Source of the DNA: Margaritifera margaritifera
Taxonomy: Eukaryota; Mollusca; Bivalvia; Unionida; Margaritiferidae
DNA length: 64,000 nucleotides
Assembly (NCBI GenBank): GCA_029931535.1
Contig: JAQPZY010000602.1
Span: 1-64,000, forward strand
Reading direction: 5' to 3'
Of this stretch, positions 24,540-36,646 are shown one piece after another. Numbering within the stretch: position 1 is the first letter of the stretch; every line of letters starts with the position of its first letter. Under the pieces are notes generated by a model, which saw nothing but the letters and a program-made list of their open reading frames with translations, ran no database searches and was not told where the DNA came from. The translations under genes were made by a program, and so were the position numbers.

Positions 24540-25201
24540 TTAAAGGTAAATGTAAAACATGTATAATCCTGAAAACATATGGTAGACGTGTTTTATAAAA
24601 CCGCATTCCCTCAAAATGTCCGAGATTTTCTTTGGTTGTACGTTATCATAACGTTTCTTCATTGTGTTCACATCAAAATACGTTTGCCTTACAGTGTGGA
24701 AGTCGACACACTTGACAAGAATGTGTTCCACTGTCCGTTGACACGGGCAGGGTATGTACTCTGGCCAAGGTTTCCCCTTCACGAGGTATCCATGAGTCAA
24801 GCATGTGTGTCCGAAACGCGATTGGCACAATACCACTTAATCTCTGCAATTTCTTCTATAACGAGGGCTGATGTTCTGAAGCTTGTTTGAGTAGTTTTCA
24901 TTCCACATATTTTGCCAAGTATGAAGAACATACTGATTTATATAATATTTGAAATTTAGATATAATATTTGAAATTTAGAGGAACATTTTCTTTCAAATC
25001 TTTTGGACAGCGGGAGTTTTCAGAATAATTCTCTTGTGAGGAGTTTTTCGATAATGCTTCCGCCACTGTATCTGAGATTTCTGGTACAGTAGTGACCGTT
25101 TCATCAGATTGTTTTGAATGTTTGATACAGCTGCTTTTATTTTGAGCAATGATATTTCGTATAATATTCCATACTGATTTAATATAGAAGCAAGAGTTCA
25201 A
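24540..25201 (-). pseudogene. LINE ORF2 remains: RT deleted, RNase H tail joined to EN-RT linker
   Basis: At 24981-25201 the minus strand encodes an endonuclease-to-RT linker (TVAEALSKNSSQENYSEN, then LKENVPLNFKYY). At 24590-24930 it encodes the ORF2 end (RFGHTCLTHGYLVKGKPWPE, then CPCQRTVEHILVKC). The whole reverse transcriptase that should lie between is absent. The junction carries a perfect 20-bp tandem duplication, tataatatttgaaatttaga, at 24941-24980. Several stops exist, so the copy is dead. Orientation matches the host gene. Confidence 0.8.
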
Positions 25202-25599
25202 CCTAGAGACACAAGATTGCCATGGTTTCCTCTTGCTCTCTCTCTAATGGTACGACGAACTTTAGATCGGTATATACAGTATTTATTTAACTGTTCAGTT
25301 CTTGGATTGGCTATGACATGTGTAAGGACCTTTTTCCATTCCATGATGTCGTCTTTGCGTGTATCATCAAACCATGGTTTGTTTACACGTTTAGGAATCG
25401 CCGAAGATTTTTTGGTATTCTATGTCCAGCAACACCCTGTAGTATCTTTGTAAATAGGAGTACTGGATCGACTACGTTGTCAATATAATCAATTGCCAAA
25501 TTTGATTCACAGAGGGATTGAAATGCTACCCAATCTACCTTAGTTGTTGAGGTTTGAGAGTACTACTTCGAAAGTATACTAGAAAGTGGTCACTACCAT

Positions 25600-26010
25600 A
25601 GAGGTTGAAGTCAAGTCAAAGAGATAGATTGCAGATAATCAGATCTAAAGACAAGATTTTTGGATCCCGTGGCAGGATGCAGAATTGCAGATACGTATAC
25701 GACCTATCAGTAAAAAGGCACAGATTGTGTCTTGAAACTACGTCTTCTATTTTCTTCCCTCTCTCGTTTATATCTTTACAACCCCAAAGTGTATGGTGGC
25801 CGTCAACATTTCCAAGAGAAACAAAAAGTGTTCGTAACTGTAAACTGGTCAAGGTCATATTGATTAATTGGAGCGCTTGGAGGAAGATACATTGAGGAAA
25901 GTGTAAGAGTTTTGTGTATTGACACAAGAACGGCTATGACTTGTAAAATAGTACTGAGATTAATTTGACTATGAGGAGTTATGTTATTTATGATGATGGA
26001 CACTCGTACA
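25600..26010 (-). pseudogene. LINE ORF2 apurinic-type endonuclease fragment
   Basis: The segment encodes GNVDGHHTLWGCKDINERGK followed by IEDVVSRHNLCLF and a SYTYL block, in the pattern of LINE EEP endonucleases (GDFN-HHxxWG...N.RG..). The preceding strand (SSMYLPPSAPINQYDL) is in another frame, so a frameshift splits it near 25830. The catalytic GDFN core reads GNVD. It lies 3' of the Gag-like frame and belongs to the same insertion. Confidence 0.8.
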
Positions 26011-26324
26011 GCGGCCTTATCTGTATTTCATGAAAAGTTGTTGTGAAGTTGTTAAGAGTAACTCTATGGTTTTTTTTTTAAAAGGTCTCCTGAAGGCAGA
26101 GAACTATTGGCTCATGTTCATGAAGTAGAAGGCTAATTATCAATATTTGCATTTAAACTGCTGCAATTCTATTGTATTATGGTGTCAGATATATAAGGAA
26201 GTGGTGGAAGTACGAGACTTTTGTAGTTTTCCCTTGTGCGATATCAGGGATATCTAGTGTCCTTACTCTCTAGTCTTCCAAATTTATTAAATAGTTTGAC
26301 AGAATCGTCATATCTTTTCGAAAG

Positions 26325-27379
26325 TCAAGTAGATTCTTTAATTCGCACTTTAGCTGGTTTAGAGCATGCAATTCCACTGTTGCCAATGGTTTGCTGCTCT
26401 TTTGGTGGGCGGGATCTAACCGGTTTCTCGGGAGAAGAGCTGGGTATCTTATGAATCACACTGTTTCTATGAGAACTGGGACCAATGGTTTGCTGCTTTT
26501 CTCGTGGGCTTGATGTAACTGGTAGTTTGTTTGTAGCAGTGTGGTTCTTATCTGGTACACTCTCACGCTGATTATTGGAATTATCTACTTCGCTCTCGGT
26601 GTGGGTGGCTTCTTGCACGGGTTTTGGTGTAGTCAAGACTGTGAATTTGATTTGACCTTCTAGCCATATAGTTTCTGCCTGGGTACCGACAGTATTTGTG
26701 AAGGGCTTCTTCTCCACTGTAGCTGCGCTGGCGTATGATTTGCCGGCTGTATTAAAATGGGCTGTTGCTTTCTCAAATTTTCTAGCCTCAGGAAAGCTCA
26801 TGCCTTTTTCCTCTTTCACGCGTTTGATCTCCTCCTCGAAATTCCACTTAGTGCAGTCTTTTGAGCACACGAATGTTCTCCCTTGCAATTCGCACAAGGG
26901 ACCTTCTCTATGCAGGGTACTCTAGCGTGACCCTCCCGCCCACATCTTGGACAGGCTGATTTCCTCTTGCAGCCATCTTTGTGATGGCCATATTTCTGGC
27001 AGTTAAAGCACTGCAAAGGATTAGGAATGAAAAGGTTGACAGGGATATTCAAGACCTCGGTTTTAATTGATGTTGCCAAAGTGGCGCAGCTGAACGTCAG
27101 AAGATGTGTTTGTGTCAATCAACTTACCACTACGGCAAATGTTGATTCGATTAACTTGTGAGATCTGAGATTTTCGAACATCTCAGTCTCACTGAAGCCA
27201 CCCAGATCCAGAACGCACAACACATCTTGGCAAGTTGAGAGATTTGTGTGGAAATACCTTAAGGGATCGACCATTTTATTTTCTTGGGGGAGGAGCCTAG
27301 GATTTAAAAAAATATATAACAGGCCCCAAATAGCTTGAAAACGATATTCTGCAAAGACTAGTAGAGCTACCATTCTCAA
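26325..27379 (-). pseudogene. LINE ORF1 (Gag-like, CCHC zinc knuckles), broken
   Basis: The minus strand encodes VLDLGGFSETEMFENLRSHK (27119-27379), then NPLQCFNCQKYGHHKDGC, then CPRCGREGHARVPC, then VPCANCKGEHSCAQ (26816-27118). A frame change near 26890 follows, leading to WNFEEEIKRVKEEKGMSFPE and a Ser/Thr/Pro-rich tail. This is the three-knuckle Gag of Jockey/I-type LINEs, which binds element RNA. Frameshifts near 27119 and 26860 break it. Confidence 0.85.
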
Positions 27380-27799
27380 TTTGTCGTGAATAGTGCATTA
27401 TTCATTTAGCAACTATCACATCTAGTCTCAACTATAATGGCTCTTAATGTCAACTTTGTGGACATCAGTTGTAAACTGAAGACTACAACTTTACATACTT
27501 TCAAATCTGGGAACTCTTTTCGCCATACCTTTGCTTCTTTACTCCTGTTTCTTTTATACGATCCTTGGAAAATATCGATATAACTTGAAACAACGTTCGT
27601 ACTACAAACCGAGGTATTAGTAATACTAGCAGAGGTAAACAACAGCTTGTCTAAATTACATCTAAGTAATTTATTCTTGCTAGTTTACCATCAATAAATA
27701 CTTATACTTAAATAATATTCACAGTTATCAAGTCTGTTTTATTATTTTTGAAGCAATGAAGTTGATCAACTACATAACAGATTAATCTGAGATTTTGGG

Positions 27800-28560
27800 A
27801 GCTCACCATTAACTACACTGAATAAATGATATGTCTTCGACGTTAAGCTGAAGATAATAATCATCAGCAAATAGACGTGTAAGTGATAACAGATTGTCAG
27901 CTATATCAATAATATATCAATAATATAAACACGAAACAGATATTGTCCTAGAACAGAGCCTTGTGGTACCAGTCAGTGGGACTACCACCAAAAGACAAGA
28001 TATTTTCAACTATAACCCTTTGAGATCGGTCTACCAATATAGTAGTTTTCCGTCATTATCATAATTTATCAGCTTTGCTATTAGCCCTTTGTGCCATACT
28101 CTGTCAAAGGCTTTAAAAATGTTATCAAAGACAACACAGGATAATTGATTATTATCAACAGCATTGCAAAAATGGAGTAATACATTGTCACCTTGTTCTC
28201 GACAGAGGAATAACATGAGATAGTTTCCATTGTTCAGAAAATTCCATTTCCATCTGTGACATATTGTACAGGAGTATCAGTGACTTAGAAATTAAGTATT
28301 GTGCTTCTTAGTATAATATTTCCTAATGTTGTCCGTGCCTGTTGCTTTGCTGTTTTGCGAAATAGAGATAGTATCGGATATTTCCTTTTCTTCAATAAGA
28401 AAATGTTCGAGTTTCGAGTTTGTACAGCACTAAAGAGAGGGGATTTCTTTGCCAGAGTCGTTTCCAGGACGATACAGAAAAAAAATAAGAATTTAAATGG
28501 TCTGCTATTTCTTAAATTGTATATACTCAAGTCGAATCAGATGTTCGATGGGGTGGAATT
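27800..28560 (-). pseudogene. LINE reverse-transcriptase fragment
   Basis: Reading 28560 to 27800 with frame changes gives EIADHLNSYFFSVSS, then EFSEQWKLSHVIPL, then VVFDNIFKAFDRVWHKGLIA (palm motif A with its Asp), then LLSLTRLFADDYYL (motif C FADD). The segment lies 5' of the ORF1 of the neighbouring LINE and not between its ends. It is therefore a separate older insertion or a rearranged piece. Numerous stops are present. Confidence 0.75.
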
Positions 28561-28879
28561 GTAGATGATGTTTTTCATAAGTTTCCAACTAAGCTTTGAA
28601 ATAGATTGAGGATGTTTAATAATTCTTTGGCAATCTTGTTTGATATTATTGACTTTGTCTCTTTATTTTGTATGTCTAAAGTGATGATTATTGGTTTAAG
28701 GAGCCATTTTCGCAATCTTTCTCTGACTCTAGTAGTTCTTCACAGAAACGAGTCTAAATAGATCTCATAGCTTGTTCTTTCAGTAACGACTTAAGAAGGT
28801 ATATACTCGTTTGCAAATTTAAAACGGGTTGTTGTCAGTCAAATGTGGTCCAATTCTCCTAGTCAGTTTTGTGAAAAAG

Positions 28880-29400
28880 TTGTTTACGGGCTCTACCATT
28901 TTTTTTTGTATTTGTATAAACTTGAAACCATTTCATGCCAGTGTACTTTCTGTCAAATCTCGTCAAATTTTGTTGAGCACTTTTTGAGAACTTGTTTAAA
29001 ACATTTTCTTTATTTTTTTAAATGGTTGCCATATTTGATGGCGGATTGGCATCATTTGTGAAATCTCAAAAGGCCTTCATGCCTGGGTTCTTTCTATCAA
29101 ATCTAGATAATTCTGCAGACAAGTTTTTTTATAAGTCATTTTTTATAACAGTGGCAATATGTTTAAAGAGGAAAGGCACCATGTGCACCAACGTGAAAAT
29201 CGTTGATGCCAGGTTTCTTTTTGTGAAATGTAGTCAAATTCTGTTGAGCGGTTTTTTGATGTTTTATCTATTTTTAATAATGGTGGCCATAAATTATGGC
29301 AGATCGGTACCATTTGTACATGTTTTAAAAGGCCTTCACGTCATGATGCTCTCTTCCAAACCCGGTTAAAGATGGTCAAAGGGTGTTTGAGGAGAAGTTG
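28880..29400. repeat. tandem repeat, about 130 bp x 4
   Basis: Units share 'aaggccttcatgccaggttc', 'ctgtcaaatctagtcaaatt' and 'tggccatatttgatggcgga'. They start near 28915, 29030, 29150 and 29275. The family also occurs at 17820-18130. The 115-codon plus-strand frame is repeat-derived. Confidence 0.65.
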
Positions 29401-29645
29401 AAAATATCAAAATGTTTACAGACAGCACACAATGGATAACTCAAGTCAGATAGTACATACTGGAAGCAGGGCTATGACATAAGCTCACTTAGACCTACGG
29501 CAAAATAAGCTAAAGAAAAGTTTTAATTACTGCCATTTAAAAGGTTTAATAATTATTATTATTATTATCATTATTTAAATTAATAACTTAGTACTGGTAA
29601 AAATGTATCAGCTATGATGATTTGATTCCTATCAAAATGGTGTAC

Positions 29646-29826
29646 CTGTAAGGGTCCAAATTTAGGTCCTTATCTCTATATATGACAGAGTGGTGATCTG
29701 CGCTTAGCTGTGATTTATTAAAGCGGCCGTTGACTTCTATGTGATACACTGTGTCTCCTGGAATATGGATTTCGCCACGAAATATTCCCTGAATGATAGC
29801 TCCATCTACCTTACTGCCAGGTATGT
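29646..29826 (-). CDS. ADAM10-like prodomain exon
   Basis: Encodes GSKVDGAIIQGIFRGEIHIP, then GDTVYHIEVNGRF, then DHHSVIYRDKDLN and LDPY. This is the family's 'G-S-x-I-D-G-x-F-x-G-x-I' and 'HSVIYxxxD' prodomain blocks. The acceptor is ttttACAG at 29827 and the donor cag|GTAC at 29645. Entry is phase 1, completing an Asp codon with the last G of the 31130 exon; exit is phase 2. Frame continuity with both neighbours supports a real, expressed exon. Confidence 0.92.
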
Positions 29827-30399
29827 CTGTAAAATAAAAAGTACTTTTTTCTGAAACTGAAACTCCTTGCGTCTAAGCGCAGGACTTGCAATTTCGCTGC
29901 GTCAAACAGAAAAGCTTTAGGAAATAACATTTGTTTCTTGTACCATTTGCATATGTTCATGGTGGTTTCACTTTTACACAATGAAATTTAAATTATCAAA
30001 CATGTTAATATAGTAAACATCCTTAAACATGACACGGTTGGGGATGCCAAATTTTGTCTGTTTTATAAAGGTTTTATATGCACTAGAATGACTCAAAAGA
30101 GTCCATAATTCATGACCTGTCTATGTAGTGGTGCCAATTATATTATGCTTCAATATGATATTAGGGAAGCTTTACTATATCTGATTCCACGTGACCCAAT
30201 GTCATTATGTGACAATAGCACAAAACAGTTCATAAAAGATTGTATTGCTGCAAAATGATCAAATAGAAGTCTTAGAGTTATACTATAAATCGCAGACTCA
30301 GCAAGGCGCTACCCTTCCTCGAGTGAAATGCAACTATGAAGTTGATAAAACATTTCGTGGGAAACGTGAGGAAAGTGGACTTCTTAAATGGAGCTCAAT

Positions 30400-30880
30400 A
30401 TTGCAATTTGAACTTCAGTCACCTTGGCCTTTGATATCTGGGCTCGAGAATCGACATGGAGGTACCTCTGCCCAAATGTAGACCCCCTATGAAATGTAAT
30501 GAAAATTAGCTAAATAAAACTTGACTTATCAAGCTCAAACTAAAACAAAATACAAAAGATACCTTGACTTTTCACCTCTTGGACTCAGAATCAATAGGGA
30601 GGTGCCCCTGACAAGTTTAATCTACTTATGTAGTTTGATTAACATTAGGCCGAAGAAAGTTATGCCTCTCCCAATTGGTAAAGCACACGATGTTGGGGGA
30701 AAAAAAAACAAGACCCCAACAAGGTACAATTATGTTGCAGAAACCACCCTGTCTACAGATGGACGGTCAGACAGACATACGGACATAGCTATTGCTATAT
30801 TCCCCAGTACCTTAGGGGTCAAAACACACAAATTTAGTGACAATGATATTCATAATGCATCTATACTCCTATACTTGGTC
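30400..30880. repeat. dispersed repeat, 'ggacggacagacagacatac' family
   Basis: Blocks 'ccttgacttttcacctcttg', 'gactcagaatcaatagggag' and 'gatggacggtcagacagaca' also occur, in the same order, at 40700-41390 and 50800-51490. The 122-codon frame is therefore repeat-derived and unlikely to be a gene. The class is unknown. Confidence 0.65.
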
Positions 30881-31061
30881 GGGTCTTAAACTTCCAGTTT
30901 TTCTTGTGACTAATTTACATCATATATAGTTTGCATATGGCAGTTAATGCTGCTCATGAATTATATTATGTCTCAATATGACCCATTTCATTTAGGGTGC
31001 CATATAAAAATAATAGTATCATTGGCTCAAGAGCACGGCCTAGCCTGAGCACACATTATCA

Positions 31062-31113
31062 TCAACATCATCATCGTCATCATCATCATCATCGTTATTA
31101 TCATCATTATCAT
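31062..31113. repeat. (ATC)n microsatellite
   Basis: An interrupted trinucleotide tract lies about 15 bp from the donor of the 31130 exon, on the intron side. Confidence 0.9.
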
Positions 31114-31129
31114 GGTCAGTTCGACTTAC

Positions 31130-31251
31130 CCTCAACTTCTCCTGTATAGAGAAAAGATAGGTCTACAGCCTTCAGCGTGCCATCTTCTTCTCTCATCATA
31201 TATTGAGGTGTAAAAACTGATGTATCTCTGCGTAGCCGCAATTTAAAATTC
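31130..31251 (-). CDS. ADAM10-like prodomain exon
   Basis: Encodes NFKLRLRRDTSVFTPQYMMR and EEDGTLKAVDLSFLYTGEVE. This matches the family block HFNLRMKRDTSLFS...HIYTGHIYG. The acceptor is ttctTGCAG at 31252 and the donor gag|G-GTAAGT at 31129. Entry is phase 2 and exit phase 1, consistent with both neighbours. The RRDTS motif and the YTG block are among the most conserved ADAM10 prodomain parts, so the family call is strong. Confidence 0.93.
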
Positions 31252-33424
31252 CTGCAAGAATTTCATCAATTGTATTCAACCAAATTAAAAGTAAATAGAC
31301 AGCAACTGACAAATCTCCAAGCTCCATCTTCCAATCGCTAGCTGTTCTAAAGGATCACTGCCTACTCTCCAATGGAACAACTGTCCACTATTAAGCTGGG
31401 CTCTCTTTAATGTATTACCTACTAACGTTTAGGGTGCTAAGTTTTTCGTACAAAAAAGATATCTGGTTAACTGATAGTCTCTTCTCTAGGCCATACACGT
31501 GAGAATTCTCTATTTCCCAAGAAATTCCCGGTATTTAATTATGATTTGCGTCTTGACAGGTTTTGAGCAAAAATTCCCGTTTTATAGCCTTCAAAAATGT
31601 ATTGTATATATAAAAGTCTCACTCAATACTCCATTTAGCAAGTCATAGTTTCATATTACTGAGCATGTCTCAAGTCTCAAGTCTCAGAACAAACTAGAAA
31701 GTTATTAATTACCTCTTACAATCAAAAGCTCGTCCTTGCAAACCTTCAGCAGGTTATTTTCTTCGATATTTCTGAAGATCATCCATAGATGATCTGATTA
31801 TGACAAGGGACGCGTCTATTGTAATACCGACAGGAATTATAACACTGCTTCACTCAAGGAAGATTTTGCAATTTGTTTTTCGTTGTCCGGGCAAAATAAC
31901 ATCTCAGATTATCAACTACCCCATTTCTACACTATTTTTGTATCACAATATATCACAGTTCAATCTATGCATTATGGCATGCATTTTATTTTCTGTTTCT
32001 GATGTGTATATCCCATGTTGGATTAACTCCGGTTAGAATTGTGCTGGAATATTTAGAAACATTTAAGGATATTTGTAAAACCCTGACAGTATGCCTTAAA
32101 AAAATTTCACTCATCTATTATTACATGTATTATAATTTCTTTTACATACAATTTTATGAATTTCTTTTTAAATCTACTAAACAATGGACTTAAATCAAGG
32201 GAATTATGTTTGGAGGTTACTACATGCATGCTTAGCCAGGTTTGCTATATGACAAATGCAAATTCAGTAATTTCTAACTGCACTATTTGTTTTCTTGTCC
32301 AACTTGTGATATTTCCATTATGAAAAAAAGAAATTACTCTCTGATAAAATGGTAAAGTTTTCAGAAGGAAATTTAACCACTGAGTCAGCATGGATCCTAG
32401 TTTAGAATCAAAACACCCATTTATTTTTAATTGACATAGAGATAGAAGATACACATATGTAATACATATATATTGGCACGATATTTCAACCATAAGACAA
32501 ACATTTATATATTTCTAGACAATTATTTTTCGTCACTGTAAGTTGAAAGGAAAGAAACCGCGAAAAGAGAGAGAAAATGGGGGAAAATAAAACAGATATT
32601 GTTTAAATATATATTTTAAAGATAACACATCAATATATATGGAAAATATTAGCATTTTTACAAAACAAATATGAGAACAAGCATATGAAGGCATACTCAT
32701 TCACAAAAACATACACATACATTCATATATGCACATTCACATATATACATCACCCGCATATACACACATGTATATTCATATTTATGCCAACACACACATA
32801 TCTTTCTAATAACAATATGCAAGATACCGATGACTTTACAGGTTATTACAACATATTGACTCCTGGGATACAAGTACGGTCAAACCTGCAGTAAGTGACC
32901 TCCTGCATATAAAGACAACCTATGTATCAAGACCAAGTACTCCAGAGGTTCTATTTATACATAAATCAATACAAATTTACTTTGTACATAAAGACAAACT
33001 GGCAATAGAGACCACTTCCAGATGGTCCCCTTAGTGCTTTGCATCCACAGACTTTAGTTGTGATGAATTCCAAAGAAATGTCTAAGTCCCTGTGATTTAC
33101 AGTACCTTGGAAACGACAGTCTGTTCAAAATCCCAATTTTGTTCAAAATATATTTTCTAGCTGAAATGTGTTCAGATTATACAGGTTACAATGTATATGA
33201 ATAATTTCATAATATGCAGGTGTTCGTGTTAGAGAAAATGATGCAAGAGAAATTCATATTAACAAATGTCACAAACAGTTTGCAGATTTGAATGACTTTG
33301 TACACAGTATGATTTATCAAAACTTGACACACTATTGCAAAATTCAGCCAGCAATATCTGCACGTGATCAACAATGTAATAATTTCTTCCAAGTTAATTA
33401 CATTTTAGAACTTTTTATTATTAC
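31252..33424 (-). other. intron of the ADAM10-like gene
   Basis: This phase-2 intron holds a CA/TA-rich stretch at 32690-32810 and, from 32876, a partial copy of the TA-flanked DNA element seen at 5215 ('cggtcaaacctgcagtaag', then repeated 'aaagacaacct' motifs, to about 33030). The rest shows nothing I can name. Confidence 0.7.
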
Positions 33425-33569
33425 CTTCCAAAGGCATCAAAAACCAAGTGAACAGTGCCATCTGTTGAGCGTTTGTTGCGTAGATGGCGCTGGTGGAGAA
33501 CTGTTGAATCATAATTTAGCTCTTCATAGTGTTCAATATAGTCATCAAGGTTTGAGCCTCCTGAGCATA
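33425..33569 (-). CDS. ADAM10-like exon 2: start of the prodomain
   Basis: Encodes CSGGSNLDDYIEHYEELNYD, then VLHQRHLRNKRSTDGTVHLV and FDAFG. This matches the family start (NPLNKYIRHYEGLSYN, HQKHQRAKR). It contains R-N-K-R, equivalent to the upstream convertase site in ADAM10. The acceptor is tgtTTACAG at 33570 and the donor gaag|GTAATA at 33424. Entry is phase 1, so the first TA completes a Val codon with the terminal G of either first exon. Exit is phase 2. Confidence 0.93.
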
Positions 33570-36440
33570 CTGTAAACAAATAAGCAATGTAAAGTACATG
33601 TATTATATAATGGTGTGAGGAAACAATCTACAGAAGTTTGGAACATCACATAGACTCGCTCCGGGTCTGACAAATATCAGACTCTTTTGGTAACCTACTC
33701 GGCCACTAGGAAAATAACCGGTAGCCAAGCTTAAGATCAGGAGCCCTGAGAAGAAATTATTTAGATGATCAATATGAAACTTTTGCCTCAAGATCTCCTA
33801 TGAGTTTATTACATACACAGTGAAATTTCCCTGAACATTAACGATCATTTGCAAGCATGGCAAATTACGTCCACACTGCCTGCAATTTGGGCTTTATAGA
33901 ATCAAACATTTGCATAAAATATCACGTTTTCCGGTAGTGTGGCGCAGACTGTTTGATACATAACATGCTGATTGGTAAAAAGGGTTCCCAGGTCACTCGG
34001 AACTTGTCGGATTTGGTAGAAACAAGGGCAGATTCATACTTCTCACAGTAGGTTACCTCCCTTGGTTAGGATATTACCTCTGCCACAACTATGTAAAGTT
34101 GATGGTAGAATGTCACCTAGAGAGAACCGTACGCTTTGATAATATCATCGCACGCAATTCAGATTGCAGATACTTTGATCTTTTTTGTACAATTGTTTAA
34201 GTATAAAATAAGAAGATTTTCCAAATATGTATGTGGAAAGTAAGGACTGTATACTTGCAATGATGGAGCACAAGGCTAATGATGTGACAATATACCGATG
34301 ACGTCACGCGCATTGGAACCGCCAATAACGGTCTGATTCTTTTACCCTTGTTTATGTTTTGATTTCGATCTGTAATGAGAGAAGTAAGCTTGGATCCAGT
34401 CAACTTGCTTGTGTACCAATGAGCGGAGCCAATACTCTAAGGTTTAGATGACTCGGGGGTCAAAACAGCCTTACGTGAGCGATATATTCTGAAAGTGTAT
34501 GAGCTATCAGGAGCGTGGAGCGGATTATCTTCCATTGCAAAACTCACCGGTATCATTGGCACCAATTTATTTTGCCCAAGAGGTCTTCACAGTGTTCCCC
34601 ATATGACGTCAAAAACAACGTCACTGCCTGTACTAACCATTGGACCCCTGGGTCAGCTTCGTTTTGAAATGTCATTTCTGTTATTTTACTTTTTTCGATA
34701 ATATTGATAAATTTACTATAACAAGGATAGGTCTACTAGCATAAAGCATCACATTTTTTATTGTATCCTTTACGGTTTGAAAATTATTTGAAAAACAAGA
34801 TCAATCGAGAAAAGTCATTTGCAAGTTTCTAGTTGATTTCAGCTAGTGTTGGCAGTAATATTATCCGAGATGTAAGAGGAGGTCACCCAATGTAAGTAGT
34901 ATGGGAGGTTTTGAGCAATGCCTCCTTGTGATTAACGAGTATAAGTTCTTCCAAAAAAGATTTACTGTAGCTACACCAGCTGGGTGCCAGTGTATGTTCA
35001 CAAAATAATATATATTGGTTTCTTTTTGGTTATATTTGTTCACCTATTCTTGAGTTAGACAAAGAACACGTGTCGTCCTGATGGCAGCACTAGAACTATG
35101 ATAAATATAAACCAAGAGAGGACGCCTAGTGCGATATTGTATAACTTTTCATTTTATCTTTGTGAAGCATTTCTGTTCCCAGTCTGCTTCCACATTCGTA
35201 GATTTTGCAGTGAATACTTTATAACTTGGAAAATGTGCCATATCGCTCAATCAAAAAGATTTTTTGCTAAACATAACATATTATGAACGCTGTCATCCTC
35301 ACAACATGTACAAAAAGGGGTAGAGAGTTTTAAAACCTTCCTCCGTCAGGCGGCCAGGTATTACTCTATTGAGTCAATGGGTTTCGAAACGGCACCCAAC
35401 TGGGTTCTGCTAAAAAACAGCAAGCTTTTTAGGTAAGGTTATACTTGTTAGATTTGGTTTATTAGATAAGGCTATTTTTAGCTGTTTTAATTTCTTTAAA
35501 CAAAGCAATACTTCCTTGTTGGGCTATCTTTCTGAACTTTATGCAAGAAAGATTGACTATAACATCAGAATGGTCTACCCGGCACCCACGATGTTATGAG
35601 AACAGTGTGCCTGACAATACTGGACAGTCTTTCTCGCTTCAAACAAGCGAAAGGTTCACTGTAGGAGAATGGTGTAACCGATACGCACGATGTAAAAATA
35701 GCAGTGTACATGGGAAGAATACAATTTTATCCATGATATCATGCCCTCTGTCCGCTTCCTGTGTATGCTTAGTGGTTGTTTGATCAGCATCAGTAGCGGG
35801 AGATTTTATTTTTTTAAATGGCGATTCGAACTCCCCACCCCACCTCACTCCATTCACCCCTTCCAATTTTTTAACACAGTAGGCATTTTAACATTTTATG
35901 TACTTGATCATCAAAAAATTGCGAAGACTACAAATAGAAGAAATAAAAAACAACTAGTCAGGACAAATCAATTTTCCAAATTATTGTATTCTAAACAAGT
36001 GGCTGGGAAAATAAATTGTTCAGTGCTGGCAACCATGGAAGCAATACTGGAGGTCTGATCGGCACCATTTTCATTTAGACCCAACTACATATCGTATGAA
36101 GTATTTTAGTGAAAATCCCATTGTCGATATGGCCATCCGTTCAGGAGTAGTAGCGATAACAAGATTTTCGAGATGGCCAAAGTGGCGGACATTTTAGATG
36201 TCAGAAGCACACCATTTGTATTTAAGACCAACTATAAATGAATGTGTGTTAAAGTTTCATGGTAATCCGTCCGGTAGAGCAGGAGAAGCGGCGATACAAA
36301 ATTTGTGGTAACGTACAGACGACGGATGACAAGCCCGCATCAGCTTTTCAGTTCAATGACTAATAGAGCTAATACAATTTACTTATTACTTACCAGAAAA
36401 AAAAAAAAAACAGTTATTCAACCATGCAAAGACATACAGA
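33570..36440 (-). other. first-intron sequence outside the duplicated segments
   Basis: This is intron 1 sequence between exon 2 and the proximal duplicated block. It contains a two-copy 103-bp tandem near 35560-35710 (gaatggtctacccggcaccc against gaatggtgtaaccgatacgc) and one cluster of the 140-bp repeat (36020-36310). 33570-35500 has no named feature. Confidence 0.7.
36020..36310. repeat. second cluster of the 140-bp repeat of 10.5-11.3 kb
   Basis: Blocks 'gatcggcaccattttcattt', 'gtagcgataacaagattttc' and 'gagatggcca' match the 10520-11340 units in the same orientation. Confidence 0.65.
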
Positions 36441-36458
36441 CAGATGATTATGGCATGT

Positions 36459-36645
36459 CAAACGTTGAAAAATTCAATATTTGTGTTTGATATGAGATAA
36501 ATAATAATATAAATGTAATATTGACTTCTTAATATATGATTGTTTTGATATGTAAATCGTATTGTGGTCATTTATATGCAAAATTTAGTTGTTCATATGC
36601 AACATATACTGAATTTAACTATTATAATAATACTAAACTACTAAA
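36459..36645. mobile_element. left end of the foldback element, copy A
   Basis: Begins ggcatgtcaaacgttg and continues in parallel with the left arm of the copy-B foldback element (49009 onward) and with the reverse complement of its right arm. After 'aacatatactgaattta' it turns directly into the 34-bp satellite. No matching right arm was found beyond 38210. Confidence 0.6.
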
Positions 36646-36646
36646 A

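Larger units (their letters stand above)
24294..29645 (-). other. intron of the ADAM10-like gene, filled with LINE remains
   Basis: This phase-2 intron holds a Gag-endonuclease LINE (24.54-27.4 kb), an unrelated or permuted RT fragment (27.8-28.56 kb) and a tandem family (28.88-29.40 kb). 27400-27790 may include the LINE 5' untranslated region but has no diagnostic feature. Confidence 0.75.
29827..31129 (-). other. intron of the ADAM10-like gene
   Basis: This phase-1 intron contains a dispersed repeat (30480-30880) and an (ATC)n tract just before the upstream exon's donor. 29830-30470 has no named feature. Confidence 0.8.

Noticed and set aside
36305..36490. Plus-strand 61-codon frame before the satellite
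   Set aside because: Spans an A-rich run and the start of the foldback arm; no protein-like character.
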